Origin: Streptomyces sp. YIM 130001
GTDB lineage: Bacteria > Actinomycetota > Actinomycetes > Streptomycetales > Streptomycetaceae
Assembly: GCF_003574445.1 (NCBI RefSeq)
Contig: NZ_KZ984551.1
Coordinates: forward strand, 1-64,000
Direction of reading: 5' to 3'
Length of the DNA: 64,000 nucleotides
Shown: positions 29,038 to 36,682 of the stretch, piece by piece
Layout of the letters: each line of letters begins with the position of its first letter
Position numbering within the stretch: position 1 is the stretch's first letter
The notes under the pieces: model-generated
What the model saw: only the letters and a program-made list of their open reading frames with translations
Databases searched by the model: none
What the model was told of the DNA's origin: nothing
Position numbers and translations under genes: made by a program

Positions 29038-30543
29038 TCAGACAGCCTCGGTACGTCCGGCGGCCATGCCGACGGCGTCCAGCAGCGCGGTGCCGACGAT
29101 CAGGTCCGCACCGCCGAACTCGGGGTCGTCGAGCTGCGTGCCGTCATCGACGGCGAAGAGCAGCCGTGGCTCGCCCTGCCGGTAGGCGGTGCCCACCGGC
29201 GGGCTGGCGGCGTGCACGGCCAGGAGTGCCACCAGATAGGGCAGTTCGGGGTCGGTGCGGCGGGCGTCGGCGAGCAGACCGGAGAGTCTGCGCGGGGCGT
29301 CGTGCGCGATGTCCAGGAGGTCCGTCGCGACTGCCAGCTGCTCCTCGCTGAAGCGGCTGTCGTCCGGGGTCGCGATCAGGTCGGGCTCGGGCATCTCGGC
29401 ACCCAGGTGTGCGCGCTCCACGGGCGGCGTCAGGAGCAGGTCCACCAGGTCGCCGAGGCGGACGGCGGACGGTGTGCGCAGTCCGGTGCCGTTCGCGAAG
29501 AAGGCGTCGGTGACCCGGCCCGCCTGCTCCAGCGGCAACGGCAGCGCGGGAGCGAGCAGTTGGCCGTACAGGTCGAGTCCGGTGTGTGCGGCGGGCGGGG
29601 CGAAGGCCTGCCGGTCCTGCTCGGCGCGGAACAGCGGTCCTGCCTCGAGGAGCCGGGACTGGAGCTGGGTGTGCCTGCGGATGCAGTCCTTGACGATGTC
29701 GACCAGTTCGGCGGCGCGGCGCTTGTGCTCGTGGTCCTCGGCCTCGTCCCGGGCCTTGCGGATGTTCATCAGGATGGCGTTCTCGTGGCGGTAGCGGTCG
29801 GCCACGTGGGCGAGCGCCTCGTCGATCATGTCGGGTACGGACTGCAGCCAGTCCACCGCCCGTACGTTGCGCCGGGTGGCGTCGAGGGCGCGGCGCAGGG
29901 TCTCGGAGTACTGGACGGTCCGGTACCTGGCCTGCTCGGCGGCAAGTTGGGCGTCGGCGAGCCTGCCGCGGTTGATCAGTACCTCGAGCTTGACCTCGGC
30001 GGCGATCTGGGCGCTGGTGACGTCGGTGTCCAGGGCTCCCACCAGGACGTTGACCGCTTCGTCGGTGGTGCGCAGGTAGACGCCGCCTCCGGTGCCCGGC
30101 ACCTCCTCGACGAGCTTGAAGTCGTAGTCCCTGCGGACGTAACTGCCGTCGGGGGCGAAGGTGCCGTAGACGGCGCGGAAGCCGCGGTCGACGCTGCCGA
30201 CGTTGATCAGGTTCTCCAGGACCCAGCGGGCCACGCGCTCGTGTTCGTCGGCGGGCCGGCCCGGAGCCTGGGCGGCCACGCGGGGCACGAGTCTGGTCAC
30301 TATCTGGTCGTGGTCGGCGCCGGTGTCGAAGTCCATGTTGAGCGTGACGAGGTCGATGGCCGAGAGGGCGACCTCCGCCATCGCGTACACCGCATAGGCA
30401 CCCGCCAGATTCGCCTTGCGTACGTCCAGGTCGTGCAGCGGGGCGGTGCAGGCGAGCGCGCGCAGCCGCCGGGCCAGGCCCTCGTCGGCGGCCGGGCCCG
30501 GGGCCGGGGACGGGACGGTCTTGGCCTGGGCAGGTGCAGTCAC
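29038..30543 (-). CDS. Kleisin-like subunit (MksF/JetA type)
   Basis: This 501-residue protein resembles MksF/JetA-type kleisins: an N-terminal helical domain, a winged-helix-like LVEEVPGTGGGVYLRTTDEA region, a long charged helical stretch (AQLAAEQARYRTVQYSETLR, then RYRHENAILMNIRKARDEAE) and a C-terminal winged-helix-like region. GTG at 30543 has no ribosome site. TAATCT lies 7 bases upstream and fits a -10 for leaderless transcription. The frame is open back to 30588 but without support. It is the first gene of the three-gene operon. Assignment rests on order, size and helical pattern. Confidence 0.72.
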   Translation of the reverse strand: MTAPAQAKTVPSPAPGPAADEGLARRLRALACTAPLHDLDVRKANLAGAYAVYAMAEVALSAIDLVTLNMDFDTGADHDQIVTRLVPRVAAQAPGRPADEHERVARWVLENLINVGSVDRGFRAVYGTFAPDGSYVRRDYDFKLVEEVPGTGGGVYLRTTDEAVNVLVGALDTDVTSAQIAAEVKLEVLINRGRLADAQLAAEQARYRTVQYSETLRRALDATRRNVRAVDWLQSVPDMIDEALAHVADRYRHENAILMNIRKARDEAEDHEHKRRAAELVDIVKDCIRRHTQLQSRLLEAGPLFRAEQDRQAFAPPAAHTGLDLYGQLLAPALPLPLEQAGRVTDAFFANGTGLRTPSAVRLGDLVDLLLTPPVERAHLGAEMPEPDLIATPDDSRFSEEQLAVATDLLDIAHDAPRRLSGLLADARRTDPELPYLVALLAVHAASPPVGTAYRQGEPRLLFAVDDGTQLDDPEFGGADLIVGTALLDAVGMAAGRTEAV

Positions 30544-30550
30544 GACGGCA

Positions 30551-30556
30551 AGATTA
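30551..30556 (-). promoter_or_regulatory. Possible leaderless promoter -10 of the SMC operon
   Basis: On the minus strand TAATCT is followed by 7 bases and then the GTG start of the kleisin-like gene. No TTGACA-like -35 is at 16-18 bases, though TTGTCA lies 11 bases upstream. A transcript starting at the GTG would be leaderless, which is common in Streptomyces. Confidence 0.4.
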
Positions 30557-30701
30557 GGCGCTAGCACTGACAACAGCCGAAACGGCACAGATGCGGGTGC
30601 TTGTCCGCTGCCCGGCGGACCGGCCCGCCACGCTAGGGGCGACCCCGGTCCGCCGCTGTCAACCGCGCGCCGACCACGGCCCGTTGAAGGACGACCTGGC
30701 C

Positions 30702-30722
30702 GACGGACCCGTCACGTCCGTC
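30702..30722 (-). terminator. Hairpin directly after the ene-reductase stop
   Basis: Arms GACGGAC and GTCCGTC enclose a 7-base loop adjacent to the stop codon of the ene-reductase gene at 30723-30725. It could end that transcript; no T-run is seen. Confidence 0.45.
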
Positions 30723-31796
30723 TCAGGCCGTGTGCTGGTACGCCGGGTACGTGAGGTATCCCGCGTCGCCGCCCTGGTAGTACGTCGCCTCGTCCACCGG
30801 GGCGATCGGCAGGTTGGTGCGCAGGCGCTCGACGAGGTCGGGGTTCGCCACGAAGGCGCGACCGAAGCTGATCAGATCGGCTCCGAGGCCGAGCCAGCGG
30901 TCGGCGTCGGCGGGCCCCGCCTGCTTGGGCCCCATCGGCAGCGAAGGGTTCATGATCAGCGTCCCGGGCCAGGCGCGGCGCAGCCCCGACAGGACCTCTT
31001 CGTCCGCGGTGGCCTCGAGGTGGACGTAGGCCGGCCCCAGCGCGGCCAGTTCATTCCGCAACTCGCCGTACAGCACGGGCACATCACGCTCCTCGACGCC
31101 CCAGAATCCCCCGCCAGGGGAGAGCCGGATGCCGGTCCTGGCGGCCCCGACGGCGTCCACGGTCGCCGCGACCGCCTCGACGGCGAAGCGGATCCGGTTG
31201 GCCGTCGACCCGCCGTAGCGGTCGGTGCGCAGATTGGCGTTCGAGGAGAGGAACTGCGAGATCAGATAGCCGTTCGCGCCGTGCAGCTCCACACCGTCGA
31301 ATCCGGCGTCGACGGCCCGCCGCGCCGCTTCGGCGTACGACCGGGCGTGCTCCGGCACCTCGGAGGTGGCCAGAGCGCGGGGCATCGGCGCGGGTCGCGG
31401 TCCGGCCGGAGTGAACACGTCGCCGTCGGCCGCCACCTGCGAGGGCCCGACGGGCTGCATCCCGATGGTGTCCGGATGCGAGACCCGTCCTCCGTGCATG
31501 ATCTGGGCGAAGACACGGCCGCCGTTGGCGTGCACCGCCCCGGTGACCGGGCGCCAGGCGACGACCTGCTCGTCGGTGTGGAGCCCCGGCGTCCCCGGGT
31601 TGGACTGGCCGATCGGACTGGGCTGTACGCCCTCGGTCACGATGAGTCCGGCGGTGGCCCGCTGGGCGTAGTACGTCGCCATCGAGGGCGTCGCAAGACC
31701 GCCGGCGGCGGCCCGGACCCGTGTCATCGGAGCCATCACCACACGGTTGGGCAGGGTGAGTTCACCGAGCTGATGGCGGTCGAAAAGTGTCGTCAC
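30723..31796 (-). CDS. Old yellow enzyme family ene-reductase (FMN)
   Basis: This 357-residue FMN TIM-barrel protein has OYE signatures: GELTLPNRVVMAPMTRVRA at the N-terminus, VELHGANGYLISQFLSSN carrying the His/Asn substrate pair, and TDRYGGSTANRIRF. It probably reduces activated C=C bonds or quinones or nitro compounds with NADPH. GTG at 31796 follows AGGGAG. It is divergent from a MerR regulator gene, and a MerR-type promoter with a 20-base spacer lies in the shared 117-base gap. Such OYE-MerR pairs often respond to electrophilic stress; that is inference. Confidence 0.92.
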   Translation of the reverse strand: MTTLFDRHQLGELTLPNRVVMAPMTRVRAAAGGLATPSMATYYAQRATAGLIVTEGVQPSPIGQSNPGTPGLHTDEQVVAWRPVTGAVHANGGRVFAQIMHGGRVSHPDTIGMQPVGPSQVAADGDVFTPAGPRPAPMPRALATSEVPEHARSYAEAARRAVDAGFDGVELHGANGYLISQFLSSNANLRTDRYGGSTANRIRFAVEAVAATVDAVGAARTGIRLSPGGGFWGVEERDVPVLYGELRNELAALGPAYVHLEATADEEVLSGLRRAWPGTLIMNPSLPMGPKQAGPADADRWLGLGADLISFGRAFVANPDLVERLRTNLPIAPVDEATYYQGGDAGYLTYPAYQHTA

Positions 31797-31845
31797 GGCA
31801 GGACTCCCTTGTGAGGCGATAGGCCCGGTTCCAGGCCTGCCGGTT

Positions 31846-31877
31846 ACGCTAGAACCTCACACGGATGTCAGGGTCAA
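31846..31877 (-). promoter_or_regulatory. MerR-type promoter with long spacer and operator
   Basis: Reading the minus strand, TTGACC (31877-31872) and TAGCGT (31851-31846) are 20 bases apart, an overlong spacer typical of MerR-controlled promoters. The spacer and the last -35 base contain the palindrome CCTCACA-CGGA-TGTCAGG at 31855-31872 (one mismatch pair). It should drive the ene-reductase gene, repressed or activated by the MerR protein encoded next to it. Confidence 0.7.
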
Positions 31878-31913
31878 GGCCCTGTGTCCCGCATCACAGC
31901 CAGGAGGGGTGGC

Positions 31914-32291
31914 ATGCGCATCGGAGAGCTCGCGACACGGACGGGCGTCAGCGTCCGGTCACTGCGGTACTACGAGGAACAAGGACTTCTCGCCAGCACG
32001 CGCAGCCCCGGCGGCCAGCGCCACTACACGGACGAGGAGGTCGAACGGGTCGCCTTCATCCAGCGCTTGTACGCCGCGGGCCTGTCCAGCCGCACCATCG
32101 CCGAACTCCTCCCGTGCGTGGAGGCCCCCAGCGAGGAGACCACCGACGCTTCGCTGGAACGCATGGCACAGGAGCACGAGCGGCTCTCGGCGCACATCGA
32201 GGATCTGATGCGCACACGGGACAGCCTCGAGAACGTGATCGCCACCGCCCGCGCCCACCGCGAGCGCCAACGGTCCGCACTCGCCCACTGA
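31914..32291 (+). CDS. MerR-family transcriptional regulator
   Basis: This 125-residue MerR protein begins MRIGELATRTGVSVRSLRYYE, the winged helix-turn-helix, followed by the dimer helix EHERLSAHIEDLMRTRDSLENV. The effector region is short with one Cys (C62 or nearby in ELLPCVEAP) and no metal motif. ATG at 31914 has AGGAGGGG upstream. It is divergent from the ene-reductase gene and probably regulates it through the 31846-31877 promoter. Confidence 0.92.
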   Translation: MRIGELATRTGVSVRSLRYYEEQGLLASTRSPGGQRHYTDEEVERVAFIQRLYAAGLSSRTIAELLPCVEAPSEETTDASLERMAQEHERLSAHIEDLMRTRDSLENVIATARAHRERQRSALAH

Positions 32292-32335
32292 CCCGTGCAC
32301 GATCCGCCGCCGGCCGCGCACCCGGCCCGTCGGAC

Positions 32336-33757
32336 CTACGCCGTGGCCTCGGGCCCGATCCGGCTGCGGACCGCGGTCTGCACCTCGTCCTCCTCGGCGG
32401 GATCCGCCGCGAGCCGGCGCAACTGCTCGACCACGCGCGCGTCGCCGGTCTCCGCGTGCCGGGCCGCGACCTCCCGGGTGGACTCCTCGCAGTCCCACAG
32501 GCACTCCACCGCGAAGCCGGCGGCGAAGGTGGGATCGGTGGCGGCGAGGGCGCGCGCCGCCCGGCCGCGCAGATGCGACGAGGCGGTCTCCCGGTACACG
32601 TGGCGCAACACGGGCGCCGCCGCGGCGATACCGAGCCGCCCGGCCCCGTCGACCAGTTGCCAGAGCGAGGGCGAGCCGGCCCGTTCGTCGTCGCGCACCG
32701 CACGGCGCAGCGCGGACAGCACGAGCGCGTGATCGCGTACTCCGCCACGGCAGGCGAGCACACGGCCCGCGGCGGCGCCCAACTCGTCCGCCCGGTGCAC
32801 CCACACCCGGGCACGCGCCACGGCGTCCTCGCCGGGCATGCGCTCAAAAGCGTCGACGGCGGCATCCAGCACGACCCCGGGTTCACCGGGGGCGACCGCG
32901 GCCTCGATCAGACCGAGCACCTCGGGATCGCGTACGGCCGCCAGATAGCGCAGCGCCGTCGCGCGGGCGCCGTCACGCCCGGACCGCGCCGCGTCGAGAA
33001 TCTCGGGCCGGTCCTCGTCGCCGGCCACGGCGGCCAGGCAACGGGCTGCGGGCAGATGCCGGCCGGGCCCGCGCTCGACTGCCTCCTCGGCCCAGTCGAA
33101 GACGGCCTGCACGCTCCATCCCGGACGCGGCCCGGTACTGCTGAGCTGGCGCTGCCACTGGTCGAAGGAGCCGCGTTCACCGGCGGCACGCACCCGGCCG
33201 GAGATCTCCGGCCGCGGGTCGTCGGCCCACAGCCGCCACGGCCGGGGCTCGAAGGCATCGCGCACGGCGGCGGCGAGTTCCCTCTCGCCCTCCGCGGTCC
33301 GCGGGAATCTGGCCAGGACGGGGCCGGCGAGCTCCTTGAGTCCCGCGTCCTCGTCGCGCAGGGCCAGCTCGTCGAGGGCCCAGGCCCAGCTGGCGCCGGT
33401 GGCCGCGTACCGGCGCAGCAGGACGAGTGCGTCCGCGCGCCCGTAGGAGGCGAGGTGGCCGAGTACCGCGAGGGCGAGTCCGGTGCGTGACTCGGCGTCG
33501 TCGAGCGCGTCCTCCACGCAGAACAGGTGCTGTTCGATCTCGTCGAGGCCGCCGTGCAGGTCGACGTAGAGACGGGCGTAGTAGAGCGAGCGGTTCTCCA
33601 CCTGCCAGTCGTGGCGTGGATCGCTGGTCACACAGGCGTTCAGTGCCGCGAGTGCCTCGGAACGGGGCGCGGTGAGTGCGTGCAGCGTGCCGTCGCCCCG
33701 CCCCCGCTGGAGCAGGCCGAGCAGCGTACCGCTGGGCGCTATGACCGTATCGAACAT
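32336..33757 (-). CDS. HEAT-repeat domain protein
   Basis: This 473-residue alpha-helical protein consists of repeated Arg/Ala/Leu helices (GARATALRYLAAVRDPEVLGLI, RGRAARALAATDPTFAAG), consistent with HEAT or PBS-lyase repeats that bind other proteins. It has no signal peptide or enzyme motif. ATG at 33757 has GAGG weakly upstream. It is downstream of the ankyrin gene on the same strand, 293 bases away. No function can be assigned. Confidence 0.78.
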   Translation of the reverse strand: MFDTVIAPSGTLLGLLQRGRGDGTLHALTAPRSEALAALNACVTSDPRHDWQVENRSLYYARLYVDLHGGLDEIEQHLFCVEDALDDAESRTGLALAVLGHLASYGRADALVLLRRYAATGASWAWALDELALRDEDAGLKELAGPVLARFPRTAEGERELAAAVRDAFEPRPWRLWADDPRPEISGRVRAAGERGSFDQWQRQLSSTGPRPGWSVQAVFDWAEEAVERGPGRHLPAARCLAAVAGDEDRPEILDAARSGRDGARATALRYLAAVRDPEVLGLIEAAVAPGEPGVVLDAAVDAFERMPGEDAVARARVWVHRADELGAAAGRVLACRGGVRDHALVLSALRRAVRDDERAGSPSLWQLVDGAGRLGIAAAAPVLRHVYRETASSHLRGRAARALAATDPTFAAGFAVECLWDCEESTREVAARHAETGDARVVEQLRRLAADPAEEDEVQTAVRSRIGPEATA

Positions 33758-33891
33758 GGAATGAGCCTCACATCAAGCTGTCGACGCAACAGGGGATCGC
33801 TTTACCTGGCCGCGCGACAACAGATGCGACTGCCCGTCGTCTCTCGCTTGCTGAAGACCATCTTCCTCTGCCTCTCGTCGATGACCCGGAA

Positions 33892-33909
33892 CGGGCCGTT
33901 CACGGCCCG
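33892..33909. terminator. Hairpin between ankyrin and HEAT genes
   Basis: Arms CGGGCCGT and ACGGCCCG enclose a TC loop within the 293-base gap between the two minus-strand genes. It may terminate the ankyrin transcript; the remaining gap shows no gene. Confidence 0.4.
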
Positions 33910-34050
33910 CGTGCTGCGGCGTCTGCCCAGCAGTCGTGTCCGTGAATCACGCCGTCATGATGACCCAGCGGTTCAGCCCGCCGCGACCACATTTCCGCTC
34001 ATCGCCGCGCCGGCCCGGCACCGCGGGGTCGCCGGGCGTTCAGCCGGCGC

Positions 34051-34443
34051 TCACGCGGACCCGAACCGCTCGAGCAGTTCCTCCTTGCCGAACATCCGGG
34101 CGGTGTCCACGGCCGATGGCGTCCCGGCCGCCGGGTCGGCACCGCCGTCGAGCAGGGCCCGCACGACCTCGTCCTCGCCCTTGAACACGGCGCCGGCGAG
34201 CGGGGTCTGGCCGCGGTCGTTGACCCGGTTCGCGTCGGCGCCGCGCTGCAGCAGCGCGCGGACCGCGGCGGGGTGCCCGTGATAGGCGGCGAGCATCACC
34301 AGGGTGTCGCCGCGGTCGTTGGTGAGATTCACCGGCACGCCCGCGTCGAGGTACGCCGAGAGGGCCTCGGTCTCGCCCTGCCGCGCCAGATCGAAGATCT
34401 TCGTGGCGAGCTCCACGACCTCCGGATCGGGTGCCTCAGTCAT
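34051..34443 (-). CDS. Ankyrin-repeat protein
   Basis: This 130-residue protein has about three ankyrin repeats: GDTLVMLAAYHGHPAAVRAL, GQTPLAGAVFKGEDEVVRAL and a degenerate C-terminal one ending in RMFGKEELLERFG. Ankyrin domains bind partner proteins. No signal peptide is visible. ATG at 34443. The HEAT gene follows downstream. No known function. Confidence 0.85.
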   Translation of the reverse strand: MTEAPDPEVVELATKIFDLARQGETEALSAYLDAGVPVNLTNDRGDTLVMLAAYHGHPAAVRALLQRGADANRVNDRGQTPLAGAVFKGEDEVVRALLDGGADPAAGTPSAVDTARMFGKEELLERFGSA

Positions 34444-34634
34444 CGGCAGGACCGCCTTTCGCTACGGAATGGGTGGGGCCGTCCGGGCGTCGGTGAGTCC
34501 TCGGCCGACCGGGTGAATCGCCAGCGTACTGCCCAGGTGGGCACATGAGTCCGCCCGCCGGAGGCAATGATCGTCGCCGTACCGCAGCGGCCCCGTCTCC
34601 ACACCCGGGTGGCCCTGAAGTGCTGCGCCGCATC

Positions 34635-34657
34635 GGTGAAATCGGCGGAATTTCACC
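34635..34657. promoter_or_regulatory. Inverted repeat upstream of smeA
   Basis: GGTGAAAT (34635-34642) and ATTTCACC (34650-34657) are perfect 8-base arms with a 7-base spacer, AT-rich for this genome. A TTGCAC lies just downstream. It looks like a repressor or activator site for the sporulation operon. Confidence 0.5.
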
Positions 34658-34740
34658 CAGTTGCACCTTTTATCGTATGGATACATGCTGTGAGCCTGGA
34701 AGAACTCATGGTGACTGTCCCCCTCAACCAGGAGACCCTC

Positions 34741-34935
34741 ATGATCCTGTCCATCTCGGGCGTCGTACTGCTCGGAGTCATCGTCTTCCTCTTCTTCCGA
34801 AAAGACGGACTCAAGGCCTCGCACGCGCTGGTGTGCGCCCTGTTCGGCTTCTATCTCGCGGGCACCGCCATCGCCCCGAGCATCAAGGCCGGAGGAGCGA
34901 GCCTGGCCAGCCTCCTCGGCGGGATCAAGTTCTGA
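34741..34935 (+). CDS. smeA: Small sporulation membrane protein SmeA
   Basis: This 64-residue protein has two membrane segments (ILSISGVVLLGVIVFLFF and HALVCALFGFYLAGTAIA) and a C-terminal GGASLASLLGGIKF tail. It is followed by an FtsK/SpoIIIE-like gene, the arrangement known as smeA-sffA in Streptomyces, where SmeA targets SffA to sporulation septa. ATG at 34741 has AGGAG seven bases upstream and was preferred. In-frame starts at 34708 (ATG) and 34690 (GTG) would add 11 or 17 residues but have weaker sites. sffA starts 37 bases later. Confidence 0.85.
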   Translation: MILSISGVVLLGVIVFLFFRKDGLKASHALVCALFGFYLAGTAIAPSIKAGGASLASLLGGIKF

Positions 34936-34972
34936 CCTATCCGTCCCACCGGAACGACTTCAGGAGAACACC

Positions 34973-36649
34973 GTGGCCAGGCGACCACTCCCCCGCATCC
35001 TGACCAGCGGCACTGCCTCGATCACCCGCAGCAGGGAGCTGGCGAGAACCGCAGCCGACAGCGCCACCGACGTACTCCATCCCCTGATCACGATCACCCG
35101 GGGACTGCGCCGCCTTGCCGGGGCCGGGCGGCGCAAGTGGATCGAGACACCCAAGGACCGACGCGGTCCCGTGCTCTTCCTGGTGGCCTCCTGCGCCCTG
35201 GTCGTGGCCCTCGTCCCGTACGGACCCGTGCTCGCACTCGTCGCCCTGATGGCGGCCGCCGCGTGGGTCGGCCGTGACCGCACTCCCCCGCAGACCGGCC
35301 CGGACGACGCGCACACCGAGAGGCTGCAGGCCCTCTACGACGCGCTCGTGCCGTATTTCTCCGTGCCTGAGGACCCCAGTCCCCTCTTCGCGCACGGCGG
35401 TACATGGGACCAGGCCTTCGAGACCCACGATTTCGACGACGACGGCCGGGTCTGCCGTCTGGTCGTGCACTACCCCGCGTACTTCAAGGACGGCGAGACG
35501 GAGTCCCGCGCGCGGATCGAGCAGCTGCTCCAGGCAAAATCCGGCCGCGGCCGCGAATACCACTTCGACTGGGACGAGGAGGCCAACCGCCTCACGGTGA
35601 CCGTCCTCTCCGCACTGCCGGCCGACATCAGTGCCCAGCGGTTCGTGACCTCGCCGGGCGAGACCGTGCTCGGCTTCACCGACGGCACCCATGTCCAGCG
35701 CACCCTGCCGGTGCAGACCGGTGACGAGCAGCGGGACGCGTCGCCGGTGGTCTGGCGCACGGGGATCCGCTCCACCGAGCCCCATCTGCTCGCGGTGGGC
35801 CAGCCCGGGAGCGGGACCTCCACGCTGCTGCGTTCCGTCGCCCTGCAGGCCCTGCAGAACGGCGACGTAGCCATCGTGGACGGCGGCGGCACCGGAGAGT
35901 ACGCCTGCCTCGCCGGGCGCAACGGAGTCGTCGCCGTCGAATGCGGTGCGGCGGGTGCCTCCGCGACCCTCGAGTGGGCGTCGCACGAGACGGAACGGCG
36001 CCTGATCGCCGCCAACCGGGCCCGGCAGGAGGGACGGACCCCGCCCGAGGACACCCGTAGGCCGCTGTGGGTCCTGCTCGACCGGCCGAGCGCTCTGCTG
36101 CAGCTCGCGGAGGCCGATGGACGCCCCGACCCGCAGTCCCTGCTGCAGGTGCCGCTACGACACGGCAGGGCCGCCAACGTGACGGTCCTGGTGGCCGAGC
36201 AGTTCGACAGCCTGGACGCGCTGTCCGCCCCCGTGCGCCAGCACACCCGCGCGCGCGTGGTGCTCGGTCCCGCATCGCCGGGCCAGATCGAGTCGGTACT
36301 GGGCACGCGGCCCAACAGCACCCCGATCCCGGACGCACCGGCCGGCCGGGGCTACGCACGCCTGGGACTCGGCCCGGTGCACCGGCTCCAGGTGCCGGCG
36401 ACCCCGGACCCGTACGACGACGCCACCAGCGACGCCCACCGGCAGGCCGTGCTCGACCTGCTGCCCGAGCGGCCCAAGCCCGCCACCGAGGTGCGGCCGG
36501 CGGTCGAGCTGCGGAAGGCGGGCCAGGAACAGCCCGCCGTCGAGGCGGAGTGCGCGATGGAGGGCCAGCAGGCGATCGAGCTGGAGCCCGCGGCCGAGAC
36601 TCCGCCGGCGCTCGATGCGCAGCCGGCGACCGTCGCCGTCGAGAGGTGA
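34973..36649 (+). CDS. sffA: SpoIIIE/FtsK-like protein SffA
   Basis: This 558-residue protein has two membrane segments at about 65-99, a middle domain and a C-terminal FtsK-like P-loop fold. The Walker A region reads VGQPGSGTSTLL, so T282 stands where the invariant Lys should be. The Walker B region is LWVLLDRPSALL without the acidic second residue. ATP use is therefore doubtful. The C-terminus is a 90-residue Glu/Pro/Ala repeat region (PAVEL, PAVEAE). GTG at 34973 has GGAG upstream. It follows smeA; the pair is known to work in spore chromosome segregation and septation. Confidence 0.87.
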   Translation: MARRPLPRILTSGTASITRSRELARTAADSATDVLHPLITITRGLRRLAGAGRRKWIETPKDRRGPVLFLVASCALVVALVPYGPVLALVALMAAAAWVGRDRTPPQTGPDDAHTERLQALYDALVPYFSVPEDPSPLFAHGGTWDQAFETHDFDDDGRVCRLVVHYPAYFKDGETESRARIEQLLQAKSGRGREYHFDWDEEANRLTVTVLSALPADISAQRFVTSPGETVLGFTDGTHVQRTLPVQTGDEQRDASPVVWRTGIRSTEPHLLAVGQPGSGTSTLLRSVALQALQNGDVAIVDGGGTGEYACLAGRNGVVAVECGAAGASATLEWASHETERRLIAANRARQEGRTPPEDTRRPLWVLLDRPSALLQLAEADGRPDPQSLLQVPLRHGRAANVTVLVAEQFDSLDALSAPVRQHTRARVVLGPASPGQIESVLGTRPNSTPIPDAPAGRGYARLGLGPVHRLQVPATPDPYDDATSDAHRQAVLDLLPERPKPATEVRPAVELRKAGQEQPAVEAECAMEGQQAIELEPAAETPPALDAQPATVAVER

Positions 36650-36682
36650 AGCGGGCCGCCCCGGAGCCGTACCGGTGACGGG

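Noticed and set aside
23359..30543. Complete Wadjet defence system
   Set aside because: No JetD-like nuclease gene follows and the neighbours are core genes, so it is described as an MksFEB/JetABC-like set only.
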